Shown here: piece after piece, positions 24,304-32,039 of the stretch
Layout of the letters: every line of letters starts with the position of its first letter
Numbering within the stretch: the first letter of the stretch is position 1
NCBI GenBank assembly: GCA_964342525.1
Contig: CAYFGQ010000001.1
Coordinates: 1 to 64,000 of the forward strand
Reading direction: 5' to 3'
DNA length: 64,000 nt
From: G963676205 sp964342525
Lineage (GTDB): Bacteria; Campylobacterota; Campylobacteria; Campylobacterales; Arcobacteraceae
Position numbers and translations under genes: made by a program
Notes under the pieces: model-generated
Told to the model about the DNA's origin: nothing
The model's database searches: none
The model's input: the letters and a program-made list of their open reading frames with translations, nothing else

Positions 24304-25356
24304 TTAGTGTCTGCTTTCCGCGTCTTTTACTTCTGTGATTAAGTTTTCTAAGATTTTTTTAGCATCTTTTTTTGCTTGATCTTTTTTACTTGAAGGATAA
24401 GCTTTAGCAACTACATCTAAAAATGTTCCGTGTAGAGATTTACTTAACTCTTTAAATCTAGCTCTTTCAGACTCTGTAAGAGTGATTAGTTGAAGATCTG
24501 GATTTTCTTTTAACATTTTTGCTGTGTTTTCTTTGTTGATTCTTTTTTGGTATTCGAAAGCTGCTTTGTTTGCTGCATCGATTGCCTTTTTGATAATCGC
24601 TTGTTTCTTAGGAGATTGTTTAGCAAACCATTTAGCATTTGTTGAGATTGTACCAATGTATGGTTGTTGACCTGGGAACATAATATACTTTTGTACCATG
24701 TGCCACTTAGCATTGTAGATAAAATACATTGGGTTTACCATACCATCAACTGTTCCTAATTGTAGTGAAGAATAAACCTCTCCCCATGATAATGGAGTAG
24801 GAACTGCACCAAATGCTTTGTATGTTTCAACTGGGATAGTTGAAGTGAATGTTCTGATTTTTTGACCTGCAAAATCTTCAGGAGTTCTAATAGGTTTGTT
24901 TGCACCCCATGCCATTTCACCCTCAGAGATCATAGATAAAAGTTTTAAGTTTTTATCTTCAAACTTTTGTGCTAAATCTTTGTAGATTGTTGGGCTTGTT
25001 GTAAGTACTTCATAAGCTGCATCTTCGTTATTTGTTAATACATAAGGGATAGAGATAGCTTGAACCTCAGGTACATATGATCCAAGGTGACCTGTTCCCA
25101 CTGATACAAATTGGATAGATCCATTTGAAGTAAGCTCAACGATATCATTTTCTCCACCAAGTTGTCCGTAGTAGTAAATTCTTACTTTAATTTTACCATT
25201 TGATTCTTTTTTTACAACCTTAGCAAACTCTTGTGCATATATATCTTGCACATCTTTTTTTGCTTCCTCACTAGCAAACTTCCACGTCTCCGCACCTAAA
25301 GTCATTGCTCCTAACATTAAAGCACACGCTGTTCCAAGTAGTTTGTTTCTAAACAT
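24304..25356 (-). CDS. dctP: TRAP transporter solute-binding protein
   Basis: This 350-aa periplasmic protein has a signal peptide (MFRNKLLGTACALMLGAMTL) and a mature start around AETWKFASEE. It is DctP family, with the conserved carboxylate-binding arginine in GQKIRTFTSTIPV and SSLQLGTVDGMVNP downstream. It captures the substrate for DctQM. It is the first gene of the catabolic operon. A 32-bp site matching the gntR/DMT palindrome lies 52-83 bp upstream, so it is probably controlled by the nearby GntR regulator. Confidence 0.95.
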   Translation of the reverse strand: MFRNKLLGTACALMLGAMTLGAETWKFASEEAKKDVQDIYAQEFAKVVKKESNGKIKVRIYYYGQLGGENDIVELTSNGSIQFVSVGTGHLGSYVPEVQAISIPYVLTNNEDAAYEVLTTSPTIYKDLAQKFEDKNLKLLSMISEGEMAWGANKPIRTPEDFAGQKIRTFTSTIPVETYKAFGAVPTPLSWGEVYSSLQLGTVDGMVNPMYFIYNAKWHMVQKYIMFPGQQPYIGTISTNAKWFAKQSPKKQAIIKKAIDAANKAAFEYQKRINKENTAKMLKENPDLQLITLTESERARFKELSKSLHGTFLDVVAKAYPSSKKDQAKKDAKKILENLITEVKDAESRH

Positions 25357-25407
25357 AATGTTTCCTTTTTTAGTTTATATAATGAAAGTATACGCCTCTT
25401 ATTCTTA

Positions 25408-25439
25408 AAATATACTTAAGATATATTTAAAATATACAA
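25408..25439. promoter_or_regulatory. GntR operator candidate upstream of dctP
   Basis: A 32-bp stretch that aligns with the perfect palindrome at 26256-26287 at about 26 positions, sharing AAATATACTT and ATATATTTAAA. It lies 52-83 bp before the dctP ATG. Confidence 0.7.
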
Positions 25440-25517
25440 AAGAAATATTTCAAAAAAAACCTCTTTATTTAATTATAGTACTAATAATAATCGTAGGGAT
25501 AAGTTTTTGAAGTAGCT

Positions 25518-25552
25518 AATAAGTCTAATAGTTATTTTATATTAGACTTATT
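25518..25552. terminator. hairpin downstream of gntR
   Basis: AATAAGTCTAATA / TATTAGACTTATT, perfect 13-bp stem, 9-nt loop. It lies 15 bp past the gntR stop. The T tract follows on the plus strand, so termination on the gntR strand may be less efficient. The remainder of 25357-25566 holds the dctP promoter region. Confidence 0.6.
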
Positions 25553-25566
25553 TTTTTGAGTAATAT

Positions 25567-26208
25567 TTATATAGAGTGTGTTTTTACAAAGTTTTCAAGA
25601 TAATCAAGTAGGGCATCAACAGTTTTTTTACCCTCTTCTTTATCTTGTTTTAATACAGCTTCTAAGATAGCCTTATGTAATCTTTGTCCATCTTTATGAT
25701 CTTCTTTTTTAGCATAGAAGTACCAAAACCTATGGGAAAGCCCCTGCACATTTCTAAGCTCTTCATAGATAAATTGATTTTTTGAACATTTCGCAAGAAC
25801 CTTATGCCTTCTTTTTAACCAATATAAAAACTCCACATCATCTTGAGAGTCAACCACATCAAGCAGTTCTTGGATAGCTTTTTTATCTAGTTCTGTTAAT
25901 CTATCGATTGCTTTATCTACACATAGTTGTAAGATAGCACGTCTTACTTCTAGTAGTTGTAATTGGGTAGAGCCACTCATCTCAGGAATAAGAATACCGA
26001 TTCTTGAAACATTTACAAGTGATTCATTTGCTAACATCCTTAATGCTTCCCTTACTGGTGTACGCCCAGCACCCACCATCTCAGATATCTCTGCTTCTGT
26101 TAGAACTGTCCCCGGTTCTATCTCACAAAAGACTATAAGATCTTCAAGTTTTTCATAAACTTGTTCGGTCATTGTTTTGTTTTTATCTTTTTTTAGTTTA
26201 ACTGGCAT
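25567..26208 (-). CDS. GntR family regulator, FCD (FadR) subfamily
   Basis: This 213-aa regulator has an N-terminal winged helix at about residues 10-75 (TEAEISEMVGAGRTPVREAL is the recognition motif) and a C-terminal all-helical FCD domain. Metal-ligand-like residues occur near RRHKVLAK and LHKAILEA. FCD regulators sense carboxylic acids. It stands between the dctP catabolic operon and a divergent DMT gene, with a perfect 32-bp palindrome in the divergent promoter and a related site at dctP. It is therefore the probable specific regulator of uptake, breakdown and export. Confidence 0.92.
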   Translation of the reverse strand: MPVKLKKDKNKTMTEQVYEKLEDLIVFCEIEPGTVLTEAEISEMVGAGRTPVREALRMLANESLVNVSRIGILIPEMSGSTQLQLLEVRRAILQLCVDKAIDRLTELDKKAIQELLDVVDSQDDVEFLYWLKRRHKVLAKCSKNQFIYEELRNVQGLSHRFWYFYAKKEDHKDGQRLHKAILEAVLKQDKEEGKKTVDALLDYLENFVKTHSI

Positions 26209-26255
26209 TTTATTCTCCTAGAATATATTAAGTATATTATAAATGATATTTTTTT

Positions 26256-26287
26256 AAATATACTTTAAATATATTTAAAGTATATTT
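26256..26287. promoter_or_regulatory. perfect 32-bp palindrome, GntR operator candidate
   Basis: The half AAATATACTTTAAATA is followed by its exact reverse complement. The site lies between divergent gntR (start 26208) and the DMT gene (start 26307), ending 20 bp before the latter. A further half-site (TATACTT on the minus strand) sits at 26223-26238. Confidence 0.8.
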
Positions 26288-26306
26288 CCATTTTGAGAGG
26301 TATGCT

Positions 26307-27176
26307 ATGAAAAATGAACATCTAAAAGCTATTATAATCACATCTCTTGGTGTATTACTTATGAGTTTTGAATCTTTACTTATTAAATTAGCCCATATTG
26401 ATGCTATGCTTTTTTCTTTTTATGCGGGTATTTTTATGTTTATTAGTTTGAATTTTATTTTATATAAAAGACAAAAGCATGATTTTAAAAAAACATATAC
26501 AACAAATTTAAAAATAGTTATACTTTGTGGTATATTTTTTGGGATATCAAATATCTTTTTTATAAATGCCATAAAAACAACTACAGTAGCAAATGTGGTG
26601 ATGATCTTTGCCTCAGCACCTTTATTTTCAGCTTTTTATTCATATTTGATATATAAAAATAAAAGTACAAAAAATATCTATATCACCTCATTTTTTATAT
26701 TTGTAGGTTTATTTATCATCTTTTCTTCTCAGCTTGGGGGAGGTGATCTTTTGGGTAATATTTATGCTTTATTGTGTACTAACTTTTTTGCTTTATCTTT
26801 TGTGATCTTATCTCAATATGCAAAAGTAAATCGTTTTTCAGTTATTGCTGTGGCTGGTTTGAGTTCGATGATCATAACTTCATTTTTTATAAATGATTTT
26901 TCTTTAAGTGTAAATGCTTTAATTGTACTTTTAGTAGCTGGGCTTTTTGTATCCCCAGTTTCAAGGGTTTTGATGGGGCTAGGTACAAAAACACTTCCTG
27001 CTAGTGAAGTTAGTATCTTGATGATCATAGAAACTATTATGGCACCTGTTTGGGTTTGGCTTGTATTAAATGAGATACCTGCTGATTCTACATTTGTAGG
27101 TGGGGCTATCATCCTTATGACTTTATTTTTAAATTCACTTTATGTTTTAAAGACAAATAAAAAACAGAGTATTTAA
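26307..27176 (+). CDS. EamA/DMT family transporter
   Basis: This 289-aa, roughly ten-helix DMT transporter is a close paralogue of the protein at 3644-4519. They share SLGVLLMSFESLLIKLAHI-type TM1, ISNIFFINAIKTTTVANVV, FVGLFIIFSSQLGGGDLLG and TKTLPASEVSIL. It is divergent from gntR, with the 32-bp operator ending 20 bp from its start, so it is part of the TRAP/dpaL regulon. It may export a toxic intermediate or ammonium-rich amino acid product. The ribosome site is GAGAGG. Confidence 0.88.
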   Translation: MKNEHLKAIIITSLGVLLMSFESLLIKLAHIDAMLFSFYAGIFMFISLNFILYKRQKHDFKKTYTTNLKIVILCGIFFGISNIFFINAIKTTTVANVVMIFASAPLFSAFYSYLIYKNKSTKNIYITSFFIFVGLFIIFSSQLGGGDLLGNIYALLCTNFFALSFVILSQYAKVNRFSVIAVAGLSSMIITSFFINDFSLSVNALIVLLVAGLFVSPVSRVLMGLGTKTLPASEVSILMIIETIMAPVWVWLVLNEIPADSTFVGGAIILMTLFLNSLYVLKTNKKQSI

Positions 27177-27205
27177 AATAAGCACTGCCTTGATATAATT
27201 TCGCC

Positions 27206-28114
27206 ATGACACAATTACCACTACTAAGTATAGAACAAAGCCTTGAATTATATAAAAATATGCATGCAAAAGAGCCAGCTTTTGGTATGGATATATTTAG
27301 CGAAGATTTTAAATATGAGGATATTTTGATCTTAGAGAATAATGGAAAAGGTAAAGCTGGACCTTATACTAGATGTGGTTTTTATATATTTATACTCTCT
27401 TTAAAGGGAGAATCTATTCGTTATATAAATCAACATGAATATCATGTAAAAGAAAACTCTTTACAGCTTTTAGTACCTGGTGTGATACACTCTTTTGAAG
27501 ATATCTCAGATGATCAGCACTCCTATATCATACTTTTTAAAAGTGATTATTTTGGAAAAGAGATGCAAACATTACTTGATTTTCATAGACTACATTTAAG
27601 CCCAGTAAATATGTTGGGCTGTGGATATGAGAGAATAAAGTATATGTTTGAACAGATAGATTATGAATATAAAAACAAACAAGATGGCTATAAAGAGATA
27701 GTAAAATCTTTAATTACTCAAATTTTATATATGTTAAAAAGAGACAAATTGGCTTCTTTACAATATCGTAGTAAAAATAGAGCAGAGCAGATCATGGATC
27801 AATATAAAGAACTCATAGAAGAACACTACCAAAATAAAAAAACAGTAGTTGAATATGCTGATATATTAGAGATCACCGCAAAACATCTAAGTGAAACAGC
27901 AAAAGAGCTTACAGGTAGAGCTGCACTTTTTTATATACATATTCGTATATTTAAAGAGATACAGTATCTTTTAGCTTATACAAAATTAAGTATTAAACAA
28001 ATTGCATCTATGTTAAATTTTGAAAATCCATCTGATCTTGGACGTTTTTTCAAAAAGTTTGAGGGAGTAAGTCCTTCTAAATATAGGCTAGAAAATACAA
28101 AATCTATATCATAA
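27206..28114 (+). CDS. AraC family transcriptional regulator
   Basis: This 302-aa regulator has an N-terminal cupin-like sensor (RYINQHEYHVKENSLQLLVPG) and a C-terminal AraC domain (ITAKHLSETAKELTG, then LSIKQIASMLNFENPSDLGRF). The divergence of the second helix-turn-helix (ENPSDLGRFF instead of SDxSHFSR) is mild. A TATAAT-type -10 (TTGATATAAT) lies just before the start. It follows the DMT gene by 29 bp but likely has its own promoter. DoxX and pirin genes downstream are possible targets. Confidence 0.88.
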   Translation: MTQLPLLSIEQSLELYKNMHAKEPAFGMDIFSEDFKYEDILILENNGKGKAGPYTRCGFYIFILSLKGESIRYINQHEYHVKENSLQLLVPGVIHSFEDISDDQHSYIILFKSDYFGKEMQTLLDFHRLHLSPVNMLGCGYERIKYMFEQIDYEYKNKQDGYKEIVKSLITQILYMLKRDKLASLQYRSKNRAEQIMDQYKELIEEHYQNKKTVVEYADILEITAKHLSETAKELTGRAALFYIHIRIFKEIQYLLAYTKLSIKQIASMLNFENPSDLGRFFKKFEGVSPSKYRLENTKSIS

Positions 28115-28245
28115 TTTAACAATTTTCTACCCAAATCCGTAAAATTGCATATAATTGCGATTTTTCACTCTTCCTTTTTATCCCATTAAATTATTATAAT
28201 TATCTTACAAATTAAATGAGAAAGAATTCTCAAAAGGATATAAAT

Positions 28246-28623
28246 ATGAAAGATAAAATACTTTTAGGTATTCAAGTTATAGCGGGGCTTATGTTAGTAG
28301 TTTTTGGATTAAATGGATTTTTACAATTTATACCGATGGCACAACCAGCTCCTGAAATGGGTCAATATTTAGGTGCATTATTTGCTGCAGGGTTTATTTT
28401 CCCAATAGTTTCAACGGTAGAGATATTAGCGGGCTTAGCATTTTTATCAAATAGATTTGCTTCACTAATGGCAATCATTCTTATGCCGATAATGTTAAAT
28501 GCCTTTTTATCACATATCTTTTTAGATATGAATGGTATAGGTGGATCGATGTTTTTAGTGATAGCTACAGTATTAATTATGATAAGACATAAAGATAGAT
28601 ATGTAGGTGTATTTAGAGCATAA
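28246..28623 (+). CDS. DoxX-like inner membrane protein
   Basis: This 125-aa protein has four hydrophobic helices in the DoxX/SURF4-like layout: VIAGLMLVVFGLNGFLQFI, a long second helix with IVSTVEILAGLAFL, then LMAIILMPIMLNAFL. A frame opens at 28216, but the ATG at 28246 is preceded by AAAAGGA and begins right at TM1, so I use it. It lies 22 bp before the pirin gene. DoxX with pirin is a common pairing in small oxidative or quinone stress operons. The biochemical role is not established. Confidence 0.82.
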   Translation: MKDKILLGIQVIAGLMLVVFGLNGFLQFIPMAQPAPEMGQYLGALFAAGFIFPIVSTVEILAGLAFLSNRFASLMAIILMPIMLNAFLSHIFLDMNGIGGSMFLVIATVLIMIRHKDRYVGVFRA

Positions 28624-28645
28624 TGCTCAAACAAAGGAGTTTCCT

Positions 28646-29392
28646 ATGAAAAATGTAACACATTTAAAAAAAGAACAACAACAATTGATGCCCCTTTTTA
28701 ATGGTGCGTTTATTGAAAATAAACCTATTCCTTTCCCTGAAGCTGGCAAAACAAAAGCTTATTCTAGTCTATTTTATTGGGCACATTTAGAGGCATTTAG
28801 AACTTCAGAGTTCCCTCTTCATCCCCACCAAGGATTTGAAATAATGACTTTTATTTTAAAAGGACAAGGAGAACACTACGATACGGCTACAAAAGTTTGG
28901 ACACCGTTAAATGCAGGAGATGTACAAGTGATACAAGCTGGCTCAGGTGTTCAACACTCAGAGCGTATCACAAAAGGAACAGAGGCATTTCAAATTTGGT
29001 TTGATCCTGATTTTTCAAAGTCTATGAGAAAAGAAGCATCTTATAAAGACTATAAAAAAGAAGGTTTTAAAAGTGAAAAAAAAGATGGAATTGAAAGATT
29101 AGTTTATATAGGTGAAGGTGGAGTTATCTCAAAAGATACACCAAACCTAAGTATAGAAAAACTAAGTTTTGAGAAGGGAGTATATAAAGAGGAGTTAGAT
29201 GAAAACTATACTTACTCTTTTTATCTTATTGATGGAAAAATAGATGCTGATGAGGTAGAGCTTCTTAAGGATGATTATCTTAGATTTGATTCTAGTTCAT
29301 TTGTAGAATTTAGTGTAGAAAATAGTGCTGAACTATTTGTGATAAAAACTCTTACAAATATTGAGTATCCTCTTTTTATGGATAGATATTGA
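28646..29392 (+). CDS. pirin family protein
   Basis: This 248-aa bicupin has the pirin metal site signature HPHQGFEIMTFILKGQGEH and downstream VIQAGSGVQHSE. Bacterial pirins include quercetinase-like enzymes and regulators of central metabolism. The open frame begins at 28607 inside the doxX end, but the ATG at 28646 has a strong AAAGGAG site and fits the family start. It is the second gene of a doxX-pirin pair and converges on lysE with 3 bp between stops. Confidence 0.92.
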   Translation: MKNVTHLKKEQQQLMPLFNGAFIENKPIPFPEAGKTKAYSSLFYWAHLEAFRTSEFPLHPHQGFEIMTFILKGQGEHYDTATKVWTPLNAGDVQVIQAGSGVQHSERITKGTEAFQIWFDPDFSKSMRKEASYKDYKKEGFKSEKKDGIERLVYIGEGGVISKDTPNLSIEKLSFEKGVYKEELDENYTYSFYLIDGKIDADEVELLKDDYLRFDSSSFVEFSVENSAELFVIKTLTNIEYPLFMDRY

Positions 29393-29395
29393 TAT

Positions 29396-30010
29396 TTAAA
29401 TTAAAATTGGTACTATCGATAGCACTAATAAAATTGCCATAGATTGATTTACTCTTTTTATGATTTTTTCATTTTTTAAAAAATGTTTTAAAACTATAGC
29501 TCCAAAAGTCCAAAGATAGCTATTTAGAACTAAAGTGATAAAAATAAGTATCAATATAATTAGCATTTGAGATAAACTTTCCTCAGGGGAAGTTATAAAA
29601 ATAGACAACATGGAGCTATAAACAATCCAAGCCTTTGGATTTAGCCAAGGGTAGATAAGTGATTGTGTAAAAGTAAAAGGTTTGGTTTTTGTGGAATTCT
29701 CATCATCAATATTAGCTGAGCTATTTGCAATCTTCCAAGCCATCCAACAAAGGTAAGTAATACCTACAATTTTAAATATACTCATTATATCAGGATGTGT
29801 ACTTAAAAACATTTCCATACCTAGTCCTACAAAAACCACCATTATTAAGTAGCTGATGATATTTGCAATCATAAAAGGAAGAGTTTTTTTATATCCAAAA
29901 GTTATCACAGAAGATAGAAGTATTACATTTGTTGGGCCTGGTGTAATGTGTGTGGATAAGATAAAAGTAATAATAGATATAATCATTGGAATAGTATAAA
30001 TATCACCCAT
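29396..30010 (-). CDS. LysE/RhtB family exporter
   Basis: This 204-aa membrane protein has about six helices. The LysE signature THITPGPTNVILLSSVITFG near residue 20 and YPWLNPKAWIVY in the middle identify the amino acid exporter family. The substrate is not predictable. It is divergent from an AraC regulator with a GyrI-like domain over a 133-bp gap, and is a candidate target of it. No clear palindrome was seen in that gap. Confidence 0.9.
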   Translation of the reverse strand: MGDIYTIPMIISIITFILSTHITPGPTNVILLSSVITFGYKKTLPFMIANIISYLIMVVFVGLGMEMFLSTHPDIMSIFKIVGITYLCWMAWKIANSSANIDDENSTKTKPFTFTQSLIYPWLNPKAWIVYSSMLSIFITSPEESLSQMLIILILIFITLVLNSYLWTFGAIVLKHFLKNEKIIKRVNQSMAILLVLSIVPILI

Positions 30011-30143
30011 AGAAAACTTCCTTTGAAAAGATTTATCTGAAGTATAGCTATAATAAAAATTTTACTCTTTATCATAATTAAATAAGATTATGTTGTTTTA
30101 TATATAAATAATTGTCTAAAATTAATCAAAAATCATTTCATTT

Positions 30144-31037
30144 ATGTTAGAATTGTTGATGCAAAAGAAAAATACACGCGATATTCATATTGATATTGCA
30201 AATAAAACAATGACATATATTTATAGACATATTGATACTCCAATAAATATAGATGAGTTAGCTTTAGAGTTTCAAATAACTAAAGTTCATTTACATAAAA
30301 TATTTAAAGAGCAGATGGGAATAAATATATATGAATCAATTAAGTCAATTAGACTTCAAAAGGCTTCCAATCTTCTTCTAACAAATAAATACTCAACAAT
30401 CACAGAGATCGCAAATATGTGTGGATATAGTTCTCAGTCTTCATTTATCAAAGCGTTTAAAGCTAGGTTTGAGCAAACACCTAAGCAGTGGAGAAATGGT
30501 GGGTATGAAATCTATTCCAATAAAATACTTGAAAGCTCACTTCTCCAAGATTATTTGCCAAATTTTGATGAATCAAAGGTAAAAATTGTAAAAACAAAAG
30601 ATAGAACTATTTATTATCTACGTCAAAAAGGATATATAAATCTAGAGGGTAAAAAAAAGTGGCAACAGCTTCAAGCTTGGGTTTATACAAATGAATTAGA
30701 AGAATATGAGCAAATAGGTGTTTTTCATGATAATCCAGCAATTACTCCCCATGAAGAGTGTTTTTATGTGGCAGGAATTTGTCCTAAAGGAAATAAAAAA
30801 ATATCAAATACAAATATCCCTTCAAATACATTGCCCGGTGGTTTATATGCCACTTTTGATATAAGTGGTGAAGAGAATGAAGCAGGCTGGTTTGTACAAT
30901 GGGCATATCATACATGGCTTCCAAATAGTGGTTTTGAAACTACAACAGAACCTTCATATTTAATAATGAAGGAAAATCATATGTTAGAGGAAAATGGTAT
31001 AGATTCTACTTTTTATTTACCTATTCAAAATACTTAA
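30144..31037 (+). CDS. AraC regulator with GyrI-like effector domain
   Basis: This 297-aa protein has an N-terminal AraC double helix-turn-helix (INIDELALEFQITKVHLHKIF and STITEIANMCGYSSQSSF). A C-terminal GyrI-like/SOUL ligand-binding domain covers about residues 145-295, containing PGGLYATFDISG and ending with TFYLPIQ. This is the Rob/SoxS-like order seen in multidrug and small-molecule responsive regulators. A second Met at codon 6 (30159) is an alternative start, and neither has a strong ribosome site. It is divergent from lysE. Confidence 0.88.
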   Translation: MLELLMQKKNTRDIHIDIANKTMTYIYRHIDTPINIDELALEFQITKVHLHKIFKEQMGINIYESIKSIRLQKASNLLLTNKYSTITEIANMCGYSSQSSFIKAFKARFEQTPKQWRNGGYEIYSNKILESSLLQDYLPNFDESKVKIVKTKDRTIYYLRQKGYINLEGKKKWQQLQAWVYTNELEEYEQIGVFHDNPAITPHEECFYVAGICPKGNKKISNTNIPSNTLPGGLYATFDISGEENEAGWFVQWAYHTWLPNSGFETTTEPSYLIMKENHMLEENGIDSTFYLPIQNT

Positions 31038-31040
31038 AAA

Positions 31041-31057
31041 GGCTAGAGATTCTAGCC
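31041..31057. terminator. bidirectional hairpin
   Basis: GGCTAGA-GAT-TCTAGCC, perfect 7-bp stem, 3-nt loop, between the convergent AraC/GyrI and arylamine acetyltransferase genes. A-rich and T-rich flanks on both sides suit both strands. Confidence 0.7.
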
Positions 31058-31066
31058 ATTAAAATC

Positions 31067-31882
31067 TTAGATACTCTTTTCTTTTATATAATTATTATAG
31101 ATTAATTCAATCTCTTCTAGGGTATATTTTGAATTTAAATCATTATTGATTATCTCTTTTAATTGTTTTGCGTCTTTTATTTTTATCTCTTGAGTTTTAT
31201 CATTAGATATTTTTAGATAAGTATCATTTACCAGTGAATATATAACATCTTGCTCGATTCTTGATACTACAAGATTATTTACAAATACTGCATTTGGATT
31301 TTTATGGGAATAAAAATGTCCCATCTCAAAATCAGCTTCATAACATCTATTTAGATCAAACTTTGTAGCGATAAACTCTTTGCCTTTTTCTATAAGTTGC
31401 ATAGCATAAGTACCATCATCAAACTCTTTTATTATGTATGGAATATCAAGATGACTTAGGCTAGGAGTATTTCCAAACTTTACAGCTACACTTGGTATTC
31501 TAAATCCTATCCCTACGTCAATTAGATATCTTTCATTTTCAAAATTAAGTAGGGTAAATCTATGGGTTTGTGGTGGCATATTGTCTGTATTATTAACCAC
31601 TCTTGCTAGGTAGTGAGTTACCTCAAAGCCAAGTCCTTTTAGTACTTCATACATAAGTTTATTGTGTTCAAAACAATAACCACCTCTTTTATTTACTACA
31701 ATATTTTCATAGATACTATTTAAATCTAAATTGATCTCTTCTTTTAGTAAAACCTTTAGGCTTGAAAAAGCAAAGGTTTTTACATGGGCTTTGATAAGTT
31801 TTGTAATATCATCTAAATTTTTTATATCAAAGTTTATATTTAAAATCTGTAAGTAGTTTTTTATTATCTCTTGTTTATTCAT
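31067..31882 (-). CDS. nat: arylamine N-acetyltransferase
   Basis: This 271-aa enzyme acetylates arylamines and hydrazines from acetyl-CoA using a Cys-His-Asp triad. The cysteine lies in KRGGYCFEHNKLMYEVL, the histidine in PPQTHRFTLL and the aspartate in RYLIDVGIGF. The length is typical. The start is backed by AAAAGGTTAA. It stands alone on the minus strand, with no obvious operon partner, and is flanked by a terminator and by the divergent CHASE kinase. Confidence 0.92.
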   Translation of the reverse strand: MNKQEIIKNYLQILNINFDIKNLDDITKLIKAHVKTFAFSSLKVLLKEEINLDLNSIYENIVVNKRGGYCFEHNKLMYEVLKGLGFEVTHYLARVVNNTDNMPPQTHRFTLLNFENERYLIDVGIGFRIPSVAVKFGNTPSLSHLDIPYIIKEFDDGTYAMQLIEKGKEFIATKFDLNRCYEADFEMGHFYSHKNPNAVFVNNLVVSRIEQDVIYSLVNDTYLKISNDKTQEIKIKDAKQLKEIINNDLNSKYTLEEIELIYNNYIKEKSI

Positions 31883-32039
31883 ATTTAACCTTTTGTGGGT
31901 GAATTATAGTGAAATAGAGAAAGAAAATCCTTTACATATGTTGATTTTTTATAGAATTACTTAATATTTAAATCTAAAAAAATAATATATTTTTGTATTT
32001 ATTTAGTATTACTATAATTTTTAAGCAAAAGGTTAAATT

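Noticed and set aside
17967..25356. Calling the operon a standard ectoine degradation cluster
   Set aside because: EutC, EutE/DoeB and the ectoine-specific regulators are missing, and the lyase is DpaL-type rather than EutB-type. Only the overall logic is similar.
28607..28645. Upstream start of the pirin gene
   Set aside because: It lies inside the doxX-like gene; the ATG at 28646 has a strong AAAGGAG site and matches the family start.
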